A stretch of 64,000 nt of DNA, from NCBI RefSeq assembly GCF_040939455.1, contig NC_134122.1, positions 32,530,001 to 32,594,000 on the forward strand, in the 5' to 3' direction. The stretch is from Microcebus murinus. Its lineage: Eukaryota; Chordata; Mammalia; Primates; Cheirogaleidae. Below, piece by piece: positions 19,946-32,700 of this stretch; within the stretch, counting starts at the first letter, position 1; every line of letters starts with the position of its first letter. The translations under genes were made by a program, and so were the position numbers. The notes under the pieces are model-generated. The model did not search any database and was not told the origin of the DNA. It saw nothing but the letters and a program-made list of their open reading frames with translations.

Positions 19946-22189
19946 GGAAAGCAGACCTTTACGATGGGGTTCTGGACCCTGACCTCTCACTCATCCCTCA
20001 GATACAACCTGGACCCACTACTGGGGGCAGTGGGTGGGGCCAGCTCTGGCCTGCAGAAGCCTCACGATGACTAAGATTCTCGCTGATGGTAGATCGGGCT
20101 GGGTCTGAGCAGAAGGCAAAGCTTTGGCCACTTCAAGCAGGGGCACTTGGTGGGGCTGGGGTCAGCAGTTATTATAAAGCTTCTGGAGTTGGTTGACTCC
20201 CATCAACAGCTTTAAAAGACTCGAAGAGATAAAACGAAAGACCCAGATGAGTCAGCCATCGACTTAGGGCACAGGGTGAACATCAGAAAACCTGCGTGAA
20301 AGCATTTCCGGAGACCTCCAACTCGCTTAGCTGCAGGACAAACTGTGCTGAAAGTTAGGCCCAGGGTTTAATTGTAAACCAAGAGACTGAGACCCTGAGA
20401 ATGGCGGGATGGGCTATTTATTGGGTAGCCTGAGAATATGGAAGCCTGGATTCCCTTGAATCTTTCAGGGTAGCAGAAGCATTTCATTCTCTTGACAGAG
20501 AAGAGCAATTTCCCCCTGCCTAGAGGGCTGCAAAAAGCCAACCCCACAACCCATCTCTCTATCTCCTCATGGCTCCCAGACCAATAACTAGTGTTATGCT
20601 ACTGCCCAGCCCAGTCACTCTTGGCTTTGGAAGAAACTAGCATATTCACCCAAAGAATTGCAAGATGTGTCAAATACTTATTGAGAGGATTTATGGGAGA
20701 GAAACTAGTAGTGTTAGACCAAGAGAGGTGGCGGTGGTGGTGAAACAGAATATATAGCCTAATAGGGGAGAATTCATTGATAAAAAAGCCCTTGCCCAGA
20801 GCTTGGGGTAAATGTCCCAGTAAGGTCTCATGGAGCCAGTCCTACTAGAGGTTGAGTGGTAGGGGTTCTCTGAAGGCTGCGGCTGGCAGTGAGAGATGCT
20901 ACTTCAGAGGGAGCTTACTAGTATCAGTAAGGGACGAGGAGCTCAGAACTATGAAGGCCAGGTAGTGGCATTTAACTGACAGGACAAGGCAGAAATAATT
21001 AAAACAGTGGGCAGGAAAGCTGAGAGAGCAGAGCAGCCAGTGTGCCCTGACCTGGCAGGGATTTACGGAAGTCTCTGTGACATTCCCAGGGACAAGACAG
21101 AGAGAGAGTTGTCTAGGATGTTATTTGACTTGCTTACCCGGAAAATAATTGAACAAGAAAACAATTGATAGCTGGTGATCAGAAAGCTGCTGCCAGCTGC
21201 TGCTATGGTAGTGATGAGGACTCAGTTTCCAGATCAAAGCTGGACATTTCTATTGACTTGGGAGGAAGACAGATCACCTCAAAGGAGGACTCAGCAAAAC
21301 ATCGCAAACATGTACATGTTTGCTCTCAAAAGGACCTTCAGTCAGAGTGATTGTGCACTTGGAAAAGCCAGAACTCTGTGAGACGTAGTCTGAATTGACA
21401 CTGATAATAGGGGACTTGGAACATTAATTAACACGATCCCTTGTTAGTTATGATGGCTCATGGAAACCAGGTGACAGATGGAGTCCTGGCCCAAGTCTGT
21501 TCCACAGAGGGCTCAAGGCATTTACAGACCTTACCCTCTGGGCATTTTCCTGGTCTCTAAGTGCATAATTTGGATGGAGATAGAGATGACTCACATTGGT
21601 TTTCTCACCTATGTGATAAAATCCTTTATGCAAGGACGGGCCAAATGAAAGCCCAAAGCAACACTGTATGTCAAGAGGGACTGAAGCTACAGGTCCACTG
21701 TCAAGGAGCAAGTGTGGTGATCCTGGTCATAGTCCATCAGCTCATCAATGAAAGTCACTTGGATTGTGACGGATGATGGTGGGATGTTATAACCTTCACC
21801 AGTTAATAGCCCTAATTATAATTGCTATGCTAGATGCGGTGTGCTTACTAGAATAGACCAACACAGCATCTGGCACTTGGTGCATTGTACTCAATACAGC
21901 AAATATATTCTTTTCCATCCCTATTGTTAAGGAAGACCAAACACAGCTGACGTTTACATAGCAAGAACAGTAATACACATACTCATCACCCTATATTAAC
22001 TCACTCACTCTTTGTGAAAACAGTCCACAGGGACCTTGGTCATTTTGACCTTCCACAGACCATGCATGAGTATCACATTTGTTGCCAAAAGATGGAAGAT
22101 ATGTCCTATGAGAATTCAGGGTTCTGCCACATTAGCAAAGTACTTACGGATGCAGTGATCTGGCGTGTAAGGAGCTAAGTTAATGAACC
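19946..22189. other. Mostly unassigned; right part may be ERV internal sequence
   Basis: No gene is seen. From about 21150 the text, with interrupted frames on the plus strand, may be the degraded upstream part of the retroviral pol remnant that follows. The evidence before 22190 is weak. Confidence 0.25.
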
Positions 22190-22770
22190 ACGTGGCCCCT
22201 ACCATTAAGAAAGAGGCACTATGCTCTGTTCCTCTGTGGAATTTGGAGACAGCATACAGGGGATTGGAAACCACTGCTCCAACCCATTGATAGGATAACT
22301 CATAAGGCTACAAGTTTGGGTGAGGCCAGGAGGAGAGGTGAGCTCTGCAGCAGACAGAAGCCATAGTGAATGACACCCTGCTGCTAAGGCCATATGTCCC
22401 AGCAGATTCTACAGTACGAGAGGGACCCAAAAATCCTGATAGAAGAACCATAGTGCACACCCCGAGGATTTTGATGCATTCTGAAACAAGGCCACGTACG
22501 CTGTGGCAGAGAACTGTTTGCTGTTTGAAATTCACCTCCTGGCGTGTTATTGTGCCTTGGTAGAGACTGAACAACCCTGAGACATCAAGTGACTATCGGA
22601 ACACAATTGCCCGTCATTATCTAGAAATTATGAAATACACTTGAGTCATAAGGTTGGGTAGCACTGCAATGATTTACTGTATGAGAGAAACGATACGTTT
22701 AGAATTGGAGCTGAACAAGGCCAGAAGGTGCAAGTAAGAAACATGAACTGATGGCCTGGACTTCCATTTT
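22190..22770 (+). pseudogene. pol: ERVL-like pol remnant (RT to connection region)
   Basis: In changing frames the plus strand codes a run typical of the end of the retroviral reverse transcriptase and the connection towards RNase H. It starts with a Lys-Lys-Glu-Ala segment after a Pro-Thr, passes an Ala-Leu-Gln-Gln helix, and reaches a Leu-Leu-Ala-Cys-Tyr-Cys-Ala-Leu-Val-Glu-Thr-Glu motif at about 22525-22570. Stops and frameshifts are frequent, so it is long dead. The ERVL-like assignment rests on memory of the family layout. Confidence 0.5.
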
Positions 22771-22839
22771 TGGTACCTCATCTTGAACTTACGGCATCAT
22801 AGATATTCCATCCAATCAACTTACAGAGAATAGATTTAA

Positions 22840-22950
22840 TGTGTTAATATTATGTATGATATATAATCGTTATATTATATATTGACATATGCATATGTAA
22901 ACATAATGTATATTACAATTGGTATATAATATAATTATAATATTTACTAT
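22840..22950. repeat. AT-rich low-complexity tract
   Basis: Repeated ATAT, TATAAT and ATTATA words with few G or C. No further assignment. Confidence 0.8.
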
Positions 22951-23006
22951 GTTTCTGCACATGGAACTGGATAGTTGCTGCACTATAGTTCACACTTGAG
23001 TGAGTA

Positions 23007-23440
23007 TTGCTGTGGTTTGTATATGGTTTGTTTGGCCTCGTGAAGTCTTATATTCAAATTTGATCCCCAGCGTTTGGAGGGGAGACCTGGTGGGAAGTGT
23101 TTGGATTGTTGGGATGGATTCTTCATGAAAGGCTTGGTGTCTTTCTCCAGGGAGTGAGTGAATTCTCACTTTTAGTTCCCACGAGGACTGGTTGTTGGAA
23201 AGAGACTGGCACCTCCTCCCTCTCTCTCTTCCTCTCTGTCACCATGTGATCTCTGCATACACCTGCTCCCATTCACGTCTGCCACTAGTGGAAGCAGCCT
23301 GAGGCCCTCCCCAGAAGCAGATGCTGGTGCCATGCTTCTCGTACAGCCTGCAGAACCATGAGCCAAATGCACCTCTTTTCTTTATAAATTACCCAGCCTC
23401 AGGAATTCCTTTATAGCAACACAAATGGAATAATACAAGT
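23007..23440 (+). mobile_element. MST-type MaLR LTR
   Basis: Begins 'ttgctgtggtttgtatatgg', with 'ggaggggagacctggtgggaagtgtttggat', 'attcttcatgaaaggcttgg', a CTC-rich centre, and the end 'tttctttataaattacccagcctcaggaattcctttatagcaacac'. This is the MST/THE1 group layout, probably MSTB or similar. The AATAAA-type signal has become 'ttataaatt'. Confidence 0.8.
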
Positions 23441-23634
23441 ATCCCCAAAGAACAAAGGTAAAGAGGCTGCTTCCAGTGGGTAGAATTATGAACAGTGCAC
23501 TTTGTAACTGGATTGGTACTCCTGGCAGAGGCAGGTGGCTGGTCTGAATGGTCAGAGACATAACAGGGCAAGACTGAAAGGTAAGAGAAAAGGAAATTTA
23601 AAGCAGAAGTGGGAACAAGCCAGTTGGAATGGAC

Positions 23635-23879
23635 TCTTGGTAATGTGGATTGGCCTCATCTGATCTTTTCAAAGGCATAGAGCAAATACTGAGATTTCCC
23701 AGAGTAAATGAAATTCTTCCTCAAGACTGCAGCATTAACTCCCCCTTGAGTTTCTAGCCTGCTGGCCTGCCCTAGGGATTCCAGACTTGTCAGTCCCTCC
23801 CTGCAATGGCATGAGCCCATTTTTTCAAATAAATCTTTTGAAAGATAAACAGGTGGGTGGGTAGGCAGGCAGATAGATA

Positions 23880-23953
<74 letters not shown>

Positions 23954-23995
23954 GGAGAGATATTCTGTTTCTTTGGAGAATCTTGGCTGATACAA
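23635..23995 (+). mobile_element. MLT2-type ERVL LTR, 5'-truncated
   Basis: Recognisable MLT2 phrases: 'ggattggcctcatctgatc', 'aaattcttcctcaagactgcagc', 'gagtttctagcctgctggcctgccct', 'aaataaatcttttg', then a microsatellite and 'tattctgtttctttggagaatcttggctgatac'. The last phrase is the usual end of this LTR group. The centre is interrupted by a long GA array. Confidence 0.7.
23884..23950 (+). repeat. (GA)n microsatellite in the MLT2 LTR
   Basis: An uninterrupted GA dinucleotide run of about 33 units, following GGTAGGCAGGCAGATAGATAC. It sits at the spot where MLT2 LTRs have a short TATATA/TAGA-like segment. Confidence 0.97.
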
Positions 23996-24479
23996 CTTCC
24001 TTCCTTGTTTCACTTTTCCAAGATCTCCACCCTGTTCCCTGGAATCACTTTGCAAAATATACTGTCCACAATAAGCTCTTGTCTCAGGCTCTGCTTTCTT
24101 GACAGGAGCCAGCCTGAGACAGTAGATAGTTGGCAAAAATATTCATTTTTACATTGTTTCGGTAAAATTTTGTGATGAGCCACTTGTCATGTGACAGTAA
24201 GGACTTGTTATTGACAGAGAAGTAAAAAAATACTGAAACTGAACCTGAGTGATGTGTCTGTACTTGAAGCTTTATTGGGAGCTTAAAAATGCAAGTGAAA
24301 GGTGTCAGGGCTATGTGTTGGGAACAGAGCCACCAACATTTGTAACCATGGAGAATGACCTTGATCTCTGAGATGACTCGGATTCTCAGCTCTATGGGAG
24401 GCTGGTGGGCAGGACTGACAGCAGCAAATTCTGCTGAATGCCCCCGACATACCTGCCCTCCCCCGCCAAATCCAGAATC

Positions 24480-24890
24480 TGACCGTTTATCATCACCTCC
24501 GAGCTCTTAACCCTGGCACCAGCCGCCATCGTTTCTCACCTGCACTGCCACCTGCACTCCTCCCTGATCTCTGGGTCCATCCTCAGGCCATTTCAGTCTA
24601 TTCTTGCCCCAGAGGTCAGAGCGATGCTGGTAAAACACTAAGTCAGATCACGCAATTCCCCGGCTCACAATCCTGCCAAACTTCCCAGGTTTCTCAAGGT
24701 AAATACTAGCTGTGATAGTTTTTAAGGCCGACATGGTCTGGCTCCAGTGCACCTCTCTGGACCACTTGGTTCACTGGCTGCAGGCTCTCTGGCCTCTTTG
24801 CAGTTCCCCAAGTGCACTAGACACGCTCACGTCTTGAGACCCCACTGCTCTTCCCCTGGATGTTCCCCCACTTGCTCTGCACAGCACCCC
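24480..24890 (+). mobile_element. L2 LINE fragment
   Basis: Co-linear L2 3' phrases: 'gtcagagcgatgctggtaaaacactaagtcagatcacgcaattcccc', 'ttttaaggccgacatggtctggctcc', 'gcaggctctctggcctctttgcagttcccc' and 'cttcccctggatgttccc'. A poly(C) run follows at about 24887-24898. Confidence 0.7.
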
Positions 24891-24899
24891 CCCCCCCCG

Positions 24900-26034
24900 T
24901 TCACGTCTCTAAGGGGACCATCATGCTGTCATATAGACTCGCTGCACGCACGTTGGAGCTCAGTTGGCTAAACACATAGCTCTCAAGTTTGGGGAAACAG
25001 AGAGGAACGGAGGAGTCGAATGACTTCCCCAGGGTCTCACAGCAGATAGGAGGCTGGCTGAGGACACCCCGTTCCCCAGACTCTTCATTCCAAGTGACGT
25101 TTCTCAGAATAATTTTGTTTAGAGAAAGAAAGAGCATTTGGCAACCAATCAGCCAGAGAACATTTTTACCCGTGTTTCCAGGCATAACGTGGTTTTCTGT
25201 TAGATTTGCGATGTGTAGAGTGATGGATGTGCGTGTAATCCCACGCGGTGTGGGACGTGGGGCTGGAAGCCACGACACCCCCATGTCAACCTCTGCAGAC
25301 ACTGGAGCACGGTAGCGCAGTCCCCACGTGAAACGGCTGGGGAAAGGAACCCATCCCAGCCTTGTGTTTTGTAACTGTCTCGTATTCAATATTCCCTGGC
25401 AGGTGCGGAGAATGACTCATTCCCTCTCCTCCTCTGAAAATGTCCCTTTCATGTTTCATAAACAACAGCTTTGCTGTGCCATTGTCTCTGTTAGTTATTT
25501 TCATAATTCATAATTATCTTAGTTCTTAAAATGTAGACGTACATTTAAAAGCATGATCCAATCGTGCTTGATTGCTGCCACATTGTGTTCAAAGTAATTA
25601 CCATTCATTTGGCTTTTGAGGCTGTTGAATGAATTTTCCACATGAGATTCCTTAATTTGTACATATTTTATTGCTATAAAATAGGTATTGGCAAGCTGCC
25701 TAAACTGTAGCGAAGGCCTTTAATTCCTATCACTCTGTGATAAAACAAATTGAGTGCAAACTGAGCGGCTTAAGATAGAACACTTGAAACGGATTCGACT
25801 CCTTTTTCTAAACCAAGTTTCCCCAGGTGTGAGACACAGGTAAGATTAAGGTAGCTTAGTTCAGGCTGAGAGCTCAGGATTGTTGGAGCATTTGTATAAA
25901 AATGATAATGTCCCTCCACGATCTATTATTCCTCTGAGAGAGGATGCTTGGAGAAGAATGTTATTCACATTTTCATGCGTGGTAAGAGAAATTGAGTACA
26001 CACGACAAAGAGCCAGGGAATTCTTGGTCACGGT
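24900..26034. other. Repeat-poor stretch, candidate conserved non-coding DNA
   Basis: No interspersed repeat could be assigned. The part at about 25480-25800 is AT-rich with many homeodomain-like words (TAATTA, AATTACC, TTTAATTCC, CATAATTCATAATTATC) in non-repetitive text, as is common in developmental enhancers. The minus-strand frame of 162 codons at 24901-25389 has no domain I can recognise and overlaps a plus-strand frame of similar size. Confidence 0.3.
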
Positions 26035-26160
26035 ACAGATCTGGGCCAGGTGTTCAGAGACCTGGGGCCAACGGGGGCTCTGCCAAGCTGTGTGGCCTTT
26101 GGAAGACCTTCTGCTTCTCTGAACCCAATTTGCTCACTTGTGAAATTAAGGGGTTGGGAG
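26035..26160 (-). mobile_element. MIR SINE fragment, antisense
   Basis: 'ggctctgccaagctgtgtggcctttggaagacc', 'gcttctctgaacccaatttgctcac' and 'tgtgaaattaaggggttgg' form the reverse complement of MIR. Confidence 0.7.
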
Positions 26161-28169
26161 CAGTGATGCCTAAATTTAATTTGTAATTTTTCTTTCTGAG
26201 GTTATCAGTGTCTTAGATGTATTCAGGACCTTTTTCCTGAGGTTTTCTCTAGGGTTTTAAAAATCACATCTGTGCTGTTTCTGATACACACAGTCTAAAA
26301 TCTATAAGTGAGATGACAGGAGATTAACTTGTAGAAAGGATTCAAGTGTTTAGTAAATGACTTTCAAGGTCTTTCCTAATCCATAAATTCTTTAATTCCA
26401 CATGATCAATGGATGTTCCTGGGTTCTTCAGTTGGATTTCCTACCAGCCTCCAATATGAATTTATTCCCCACTTCTGGGCCTTCATGGACATGTGCACCT
26501 GCTCATGTGCTTATTGTCCTTGCAATGCCTCCCAGCTTTTCTCTGCTTTCCAAGAGCTTAACCCTTTACCCAGATTTAGGGTAGTTTGCATGACTTCTAT
26601 GGAGCAATTTCCAGTGCTCCTACCTACAATGACCAATGTCTTTGGTCACTTTTGTACTTAGTTGCACGGTATTTTATACAATTTTCTGATAGTTAATCGG
26701 TATTTCTCTTCTTTGTACAACTAATTGTATATTCTTTAAGAAAGGATTGGTGTCATCTTCCTTTTGTGGTTTCACGATGGTGAGAAGCATAGCTGGTATT
26801 TAATAGTCATTGACTGACAGATGCAATATGAATTTTTTCACTCATTTATTTATCAAACATTTAATTGGCATATTTCTTCACTCCCTCTGGATCCTAAGGA
26901 TTGACTATTCTGGTCTCTTCCATTGAAAGCACTCATTTTTCTCTTTGACAGTCCCTCCCACAAAGTTCACTAGTGCAGCACACAATACCTCTACCAAATT
27001 GTTTCTGTAGTAAGCACATGACCCTGCTTAATATTTCTTTTGGGTTTTCACTGTTAGTAGTAAATACAGTAAACAGGTTGTTTTTCTTAAATATCAAGAT
27101 TATCTCAAAATTACATTTGCAAAAGACATAAGATTTCCCAGATATAGTTGTCCTTAATATTCATGCAAATGTGAAAGGAACAGTTGCCTCTTTTTTTAGG
27201 GAATTGATTAGGTTTCTCACTTGCAGTTAGCTGAATCTACTCTGGCAACTTTGAGTAGAAAATAGTTAAATAAAGTATATTAAATAGCTTACAGGGACAT
27301 TGGCAGTTGAAGCAATAAACTATGAGTCAAGTTTCTAGGAATAACTCCCAGAACCGCACCACAGTGTTGGCCTGCTAGGGGAGCTGTTGCCTAGCTGGAC
27401 CCCATACCCCAAACTCTCTACTGCAGTGGGAAGTTGCTAATTTAGTAAACCAGTGCTGCCACTTCCAGTCCCTAGACCTGTTATGCCAAGATCATGAAGT
27501 TTCTAACAGTCGCTGCTGCTTGTAAAGGACCAAATGTCCCTGTCATCATGCTCACCAGATGACCCAAATTTTCCATGCTTAGTCTCCTTGTTACAATGTT
27601 CACACCCTCCTTACATATCTTATGTGAACATCCACTTAGTAGCATCTGAATTTCATAACCTAGCTGCAAGAGAGTCTGGAAAATACGGTTTTTACTTTAG
27701 TCTTTAGAGTTTGGGAGGGCCTTCTAAGGGCCAGAGTGGGTATTGGGTGAGCCAATCTGAATTGTTGGCCACACTCAGTGATTTTTCTTTTGATTTTTTT
27801 TTTAAGGCAATCAACTTCATCCTACTATGTTTCCAGACCAAACATCATTCTTCATAGCAGAGTTGTGCAAAGATAATCCTCTTCTTTAATGTTCCTAAAT
27901 GCTGTACATCACAACCCCAGTAACAAGCCAGATTCCTCCTCCATCTTTGCCCGGCTCCAGATATAATTACGAAAGTCCATGCAAACCTAGTATTTGTGTG
28001 CAGCTTCATCTCAGAAGATTATTAGCTTTCCTGGTGCTCTTTTCATGGTTTTTCATTTTTATCATTTTGGTAAATGCCCTTTTAAACTCAGAGCTCCTCT
28101 TACTCTTATCTGTATAGTCATGCTAATTACATAGGTACCTCTTCATTTTTTTTCTCATAGGAGTTAACA
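26161..28169. other. Mostly unassigned sequence
   Basis: Old L2-like text may be present at about 26430-26840 ('aggattggtgtcatcttcc ... agcatagctggtatttaatagtcattg'), too degraded to delimit. The remainder shows no gene or named repeat. Confidence 0.35.
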
Positions 28170-28570
28170 GGATTTTGATCATTTATTCTTTCAGCAAATA
28201 TGTGTATATTTTGTGAGTCACCCTGGACTGTATAGTAGAGTCATCATCAGTGAATAAGATAGAATTATTCTCTGTCCTCATGGAGACTTCAGTATGGTAG
28301 AGGCAACAGGAAACTTTAAATAAGTACTATTAATATGATCAGTGCTGTGGAAGGAGTGACATGGGAGTATGAATTACAGGCAATACAGGAATGTTCTTTT
28401 GGGCAAGAAGTCATTCCAGACGAGGGTCTGAAGGCGAGAAGAAGCCAGCCACACAAAGATAGGGGTGTGCCCAGCCACTGAAGAGCTCAGTGTTTGCAAA
28501 GGCTTGAGGTGGGAGGGAGCTGGGTGTGTTGGCAGAAACTAGAGACAGGTGGGTGGATGGAGAAAGTAGG
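28170..28570 (-). mobile_element. L2 LINE fragment, antisense
   Basis: The order 'attctttcagcaaatatgtg', 'gtgaataagatagaattattctctgtcctcatggagactt', 'aagtcattccagacgagggtctgaaggc' and 'gtttgcaaaggcttgaggtgggaggg' is the L2 3' half in reverse complement. Confidence 0.75.
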
Positions 28571-28864
28571 CGGGGCAGAAAAGAAAACACATGAGTCTCT
28601 GGAATGCTCTGCGTTCAAACCAGTTAAATGCACATCAGGCATCTGTAGAGAGAAAGTCCTTTGTTTCCTCCATTTTGTGAGCTGGACTTTATGAAATTCC
28701 TGCAATAATTTTGATTCATTCTTTCATTTCATTATCTTCAGTGACCCTGGTATGTGTTTCTGATTTGATTGTGACTTTAAAGAAGTCATTCCCTTCTACC
28801 GATGTCATTCAACCTGGAATTTTATCCCAACAAGGCTGTGATAGCCATAAGATCCTAGTTACAT

Positions 28865-29222
28865 GTCTTGGTCTGTTTGGGCTGCTATTACAAAAATATC
28901 ACAAACAGGTCAGCTTAAAAACAGCAGACTGGTGGTTTTCTAATGGTTCCGGAGGCTGGAGAATCCAAGATCAAGGCACTAATGCATTGGGTGTCTGGTG
29001 AGGGCCCGCTCCCTCCTGGATGATGCCGTCTTAGCTATGTCCCGTTGTGGTGGGAAGAACAAAGCAGCTCTCTGGGACCTCTTTCATAAAGGCATTAATC
29101 CCATTTATTAGGGTTCCATTCTCAAGACCTAATCATCCCCCAAAGGCTCTACCTCTTAATACTATCACATTGTAGACTAGGTTTCAACCATGAATTTTGG
29201 TGGGACATAAACTTTCAGACTG
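28865..29222 (-). mobile_element. MLT1A-type MaLR LTR, antisense
   Basis: Reads 'tgtcttggtctgtttgggctgctatta', 'ggttccggaggctggagaatccaagatcaaggc', 'gtgtctggtgagggcccgctccc', 'cataaaggcattaatcccatttattagggttcc' and 'gaattttggtgggacataaactttcagactgaag'. This is the reverse complement of an MLT1A-class LTR from end to start. Confidence 0.85.
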
Positions 29223-30639
29223 AAGTATTATCATTTAGCATTATAATCTTAAATTCACTTTGCTCATTGCCATGCTTTAGATGTTGGTTTGTAAAAATGC
29301 AATGACTCCAGAAAGTTCTTTCATAGTACAGTATCTTGCAGCTGTTGCTTTCTGTAAAGCAATGCCTCTCACACTTACACTCTGTTGACACGTACAGGTC
29401 CATGAAGCAACTGTATGTGCCTGATGTACACACAGAATTTGATGACATATCCTCAACTGCATGGAAATATGAGGAACATATTACCTCAGATTTTGTTCTG
29501 CAGTGATATTCTTAAATGCACGTCTAAGCAGTGATTAATAAAGTTAATCAAAGATATAAAAATTATTGTAATGGTAAACAAAACACATGTGGCGAATCAA
29601 AGTTTTAAAATATCATAATTTATTTTTTCCCACAAGTTGCAATTTTTCTAGACTCATACTTCCTTGTTGAAAATGTGATAGATTATATTAGAAAGAGACA
29701 AAAGTAGACCGTATTTTGGCAAGATTTTATTGCTAGATTACGGAATTGAATGATATTTAGCACCTAATTCATATGTATTTATTATCGCAGACTGTGTTTG
29801 CTTTGCAAATGGCCGCCTTTGATTTGGTAACCATTGCTGTTCTGTCATTCCTAATGGAAACGCTTGTGGCATCAATCTCACTTCCGTGCAATGTAGAGGT
29901 GGATGCTCCACTCAGAGGTTCTTTATCTATCCTCACCCTTGTCCTTATTAAAATTTATTCCCAACGAGAGTGAACAAGAAAGGAAAATACATACCTATGC
30001 AATCACGGCTCACCGGCATGGTAATAATTTGCAATGGCTGTGACTGCAATGTGGGCACAGAGATTGTGATCGGGAGAGTTGGTAGCAGAGACAACCGACG
30101 GGGTGGGGGTGTGAGCAAAGCCAGCCTGAAAAGGAATTCAAGGGCATGGGCGTATTTTCCTATGAATCCGCTCTGATGCATAAACTATTCTTAAATCTCA
30201 GCAGTTACGTACACTGAGTAAGAATTTGCTTGTTAAATACCACACAAGTGCTAACAGTGGAGACACCCTACAATTGTTTTTTTTTTTTTTTTTGCATACA
30301 GCTGAACCCCTTCCAGGGCACAGATGTGTTGGCATCTACATTCTTCCTGACTCCTGTTATTTGCTGATCCTCTTTTCTTATTCTATACCTTAGAAAGGAA
30401 AGCAAATGGCCACGCACATGCCAACGTGGATTTTGACAATGAGTGGGAAGAGCTCAAGCCCTGACCCCTGTAAACTGCTGATCTTAGCAAAACAAGATGC
30501 TGAAAAAGCGTTTCCTATAGCACTTAAATGGAATTCAATACTAATACATCAGAGGTCGGAAGTATCGCTGGCCTTATCCCAACTGTAAATAACTCATTGG
30601 TAATTATTTACTTAGTGTCTGTTAATGTACTTGTAAATA
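29223..30639. other. No recognised feature
   Basis: Unassigned. A 17-base T run lies at 30277-30293. Small open frames carry no recognisable product. Confidence 0.4.
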
Positions 30640-31230
30640 ACGTGATGACAGGGGCGTCTGTTGTGCTCACCATTTTTAACTTGCTCTGCAAAAACTCAAA
30701 CATACACAGAAGTAGAAAGAATTGCAATGAACTCCAAGTACCCATCGCCCGTCTCCACAATCCTTCATTTACACTCAGTCTTTTTCATCTATACTGCACT
30801 AGAATAAATTTTTAAGAATGTCTGTGTACAATACAAGAGTTTTAAAAAATACATAATCATAATGCCCATATTACATTTCAAAGAGTTAATCTTGTTCTTC
30901 CACATTATCAAGTATCCATCCAATTAATTAAAACGTTTCCTTAAATGTCCGATAAATACATTTTTTAAAGAGTTGGCTTATTAAATAGGATCCACTCAAG
31001 GTCCACATGTTGCATTTGAGTAATATGTCTCTTAAGTGTTTTTTAATCTACAGGTTCCCTCTTCCTCTCTTTTAAAAATATTTTGCTTTGCAATTTATTT
31101 TTTGAATAAATCAAGTCATTTGTCTCCTCTAGCTTCCTACATTCTGGATTTTTCAGATTGCATCGCTGTGGTGATGTTGAACTTGTTCCTCTGCAGCATG
31201 AATGTCTTGTAAACTGGTAGCTATGTCTGA
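30640..31230. mobile_element. Old L1-type fragment
   Basis: Phrases such as 'gaaagaattgcaatgaactccaagtacccatc', 'ggatccactcaaggtccacatgttgcatttgagtaatatgtctcttaag' and 'cattctggatttttcagattgcatc' belong to a very common old LINE-derived repeat. I am confident it is repetitive but less so of the subfamily and orientation. Confidence 0.55.
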
Positions 31231-31589
31231 GGCTCAGTGTGATTCAGCTGGAGCATGGGACCAGAATAAGTCACAGAGGGTGGTGCTACCATTTCATCTC
31301 CATCTGTCAGCACAGGGCTGGACGTTGGGGGATGATTTGTAAGTACGTGTTGAATGAGCACATGTATGCACAATCTCTTACCCCTGTTGTGTTCCCATTT
31401 GAACTCCTTGGCGCCTTCCAATATGTTGTTCCTTTTTGTCAGGGTTTGGGGTACAAGGTGAATAGTGTCCAGGGAACTGCAAGTAGTTCCCAGAGCACAG
31501 ATAGCAATGACGATGAGGTCAGGGAAGCAGAACAAGGATGCCCTGGAATCCCAGCTAGGGAATTTTGATTACACATTTAAGGGAACAAA

Positions 31590-31805
31590 AAAGCCTTTAA
31601 ATGAGTTGAAATGGGGGAGCGTTATGGTCAGATGTACGTTTTTAGCAGAATTACTGTGGCAGTGGTTAAGAAGTAGGATTAGAAGAAGATGACACTTGTG
31701 TTGGAGACACAAGTAAGAAGGCAAGACATGACAGGAGCCTTGAATCAAATTTGGCGGGAGCTAGAGGGATATAGAGATGAGTGTGCATTTCAGGAATATT
31801 TAAGA
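31590..31805 (-). mobile_element. L2 LINE fragment, antisense
   Basis: 'agcgttatggtcagatgtacgtttttagcagaattactgtggcagtgg' followed by 'agacacaagtaagaaggcaagacatgacagg' matches an antisense internal section of L2. Confidence 0.55.
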
Positions 31806-31807
31806 GT

Positions 31808-32700
31808 AGAATCATCACTGCACACCTATTAGAGCGGCCAAATTCCAACACACTGACAACACCAAATGCTGATCAGGATGTGAAGCAGCAGGAATGCAAA
31901 ATGGTACAGCCACTTCGCAGTTTAGTAGTTTCTTACAAAACTAAACACATTCTTACCTTATAATGCAGTGACCAGGCTCTGTGGTATTTAACCAAAGGAA
32001 CTGAAAACTTATATCATGTGGAAACCTGCACGCAGATATTTATAGCAGCTTTAGTCATAATTGCTCAAACTTGGAAGCAACCACCTTTAGTAGGTGAATG
32101 AATAAAAAACCCACGGTGTATCCAGACAATGGAATATTATTCAGTGCTAAAAGGAAATAAGCTATCAAACCATGAAAAGGCATGGAAGAAACTTAAATGC
32201 ATATTACTAAGTGAATGAAGCCAACCCAAAAAAGCTACATACTATATGACCCCAGCTATATGACATTCTGGAAAAGGAAAACTATGGAGACAGTAATGTC
32301 ATCAAGGGTTGCTAGGGATTGGGGCCGGGGGTGGTGGGGTGGTGGTGTATAAACAGACAGAACACAGATAATTCTTAGGGTGGTGAAAATACTGTATACG
32401 ATACTATAATGGTGGTGACATGTCATTATACATGTACCCAAACCCATGGAATGTATAGCACCAAGAATGAACCCTAATGTAAACTGAGGACTTTAGGTGA
32501 CAATGATGTGTCCACATAGGGTCCTCTGTTATGACAAATGTGCTTCCTGTGGTGGGGAATGTTGATGGTGGGGGAGGTTGTGCATGTGTGGGGGGAGGGG
32601 TTATATGGGAAGTCCTTGTAATTGCTGCTCAATTTGCTCAGTTTTGCTGTGAACCTAAAACTCTTCTAAAAAATAAAATCTTACTTAATAAAAAAGTAGA
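31808..32700 (+). mobile_element. L1M 3' end: ORF2 tail and 3' UTR
   Basis: Contains the terminal ORF2 landmarks in sense order: 'ctgatcaggatgtgaagcagcaggaa', 'gcagatatttatagcagctttagtc', 'caatggaatattattcagtgctaaaagg' and 'tatatgaccccagctatatgacattctgg'. A G-rich 3' UTR and 'taaaaaataaaatcttacttaataaaaa' follow. Frames are broken. Confidence 0.85.

Noticed and set aside
23857..24136. Arg-Glu and Leu-Ser repeat open frames
   Set aside because: Translation of the GA microsatellite.
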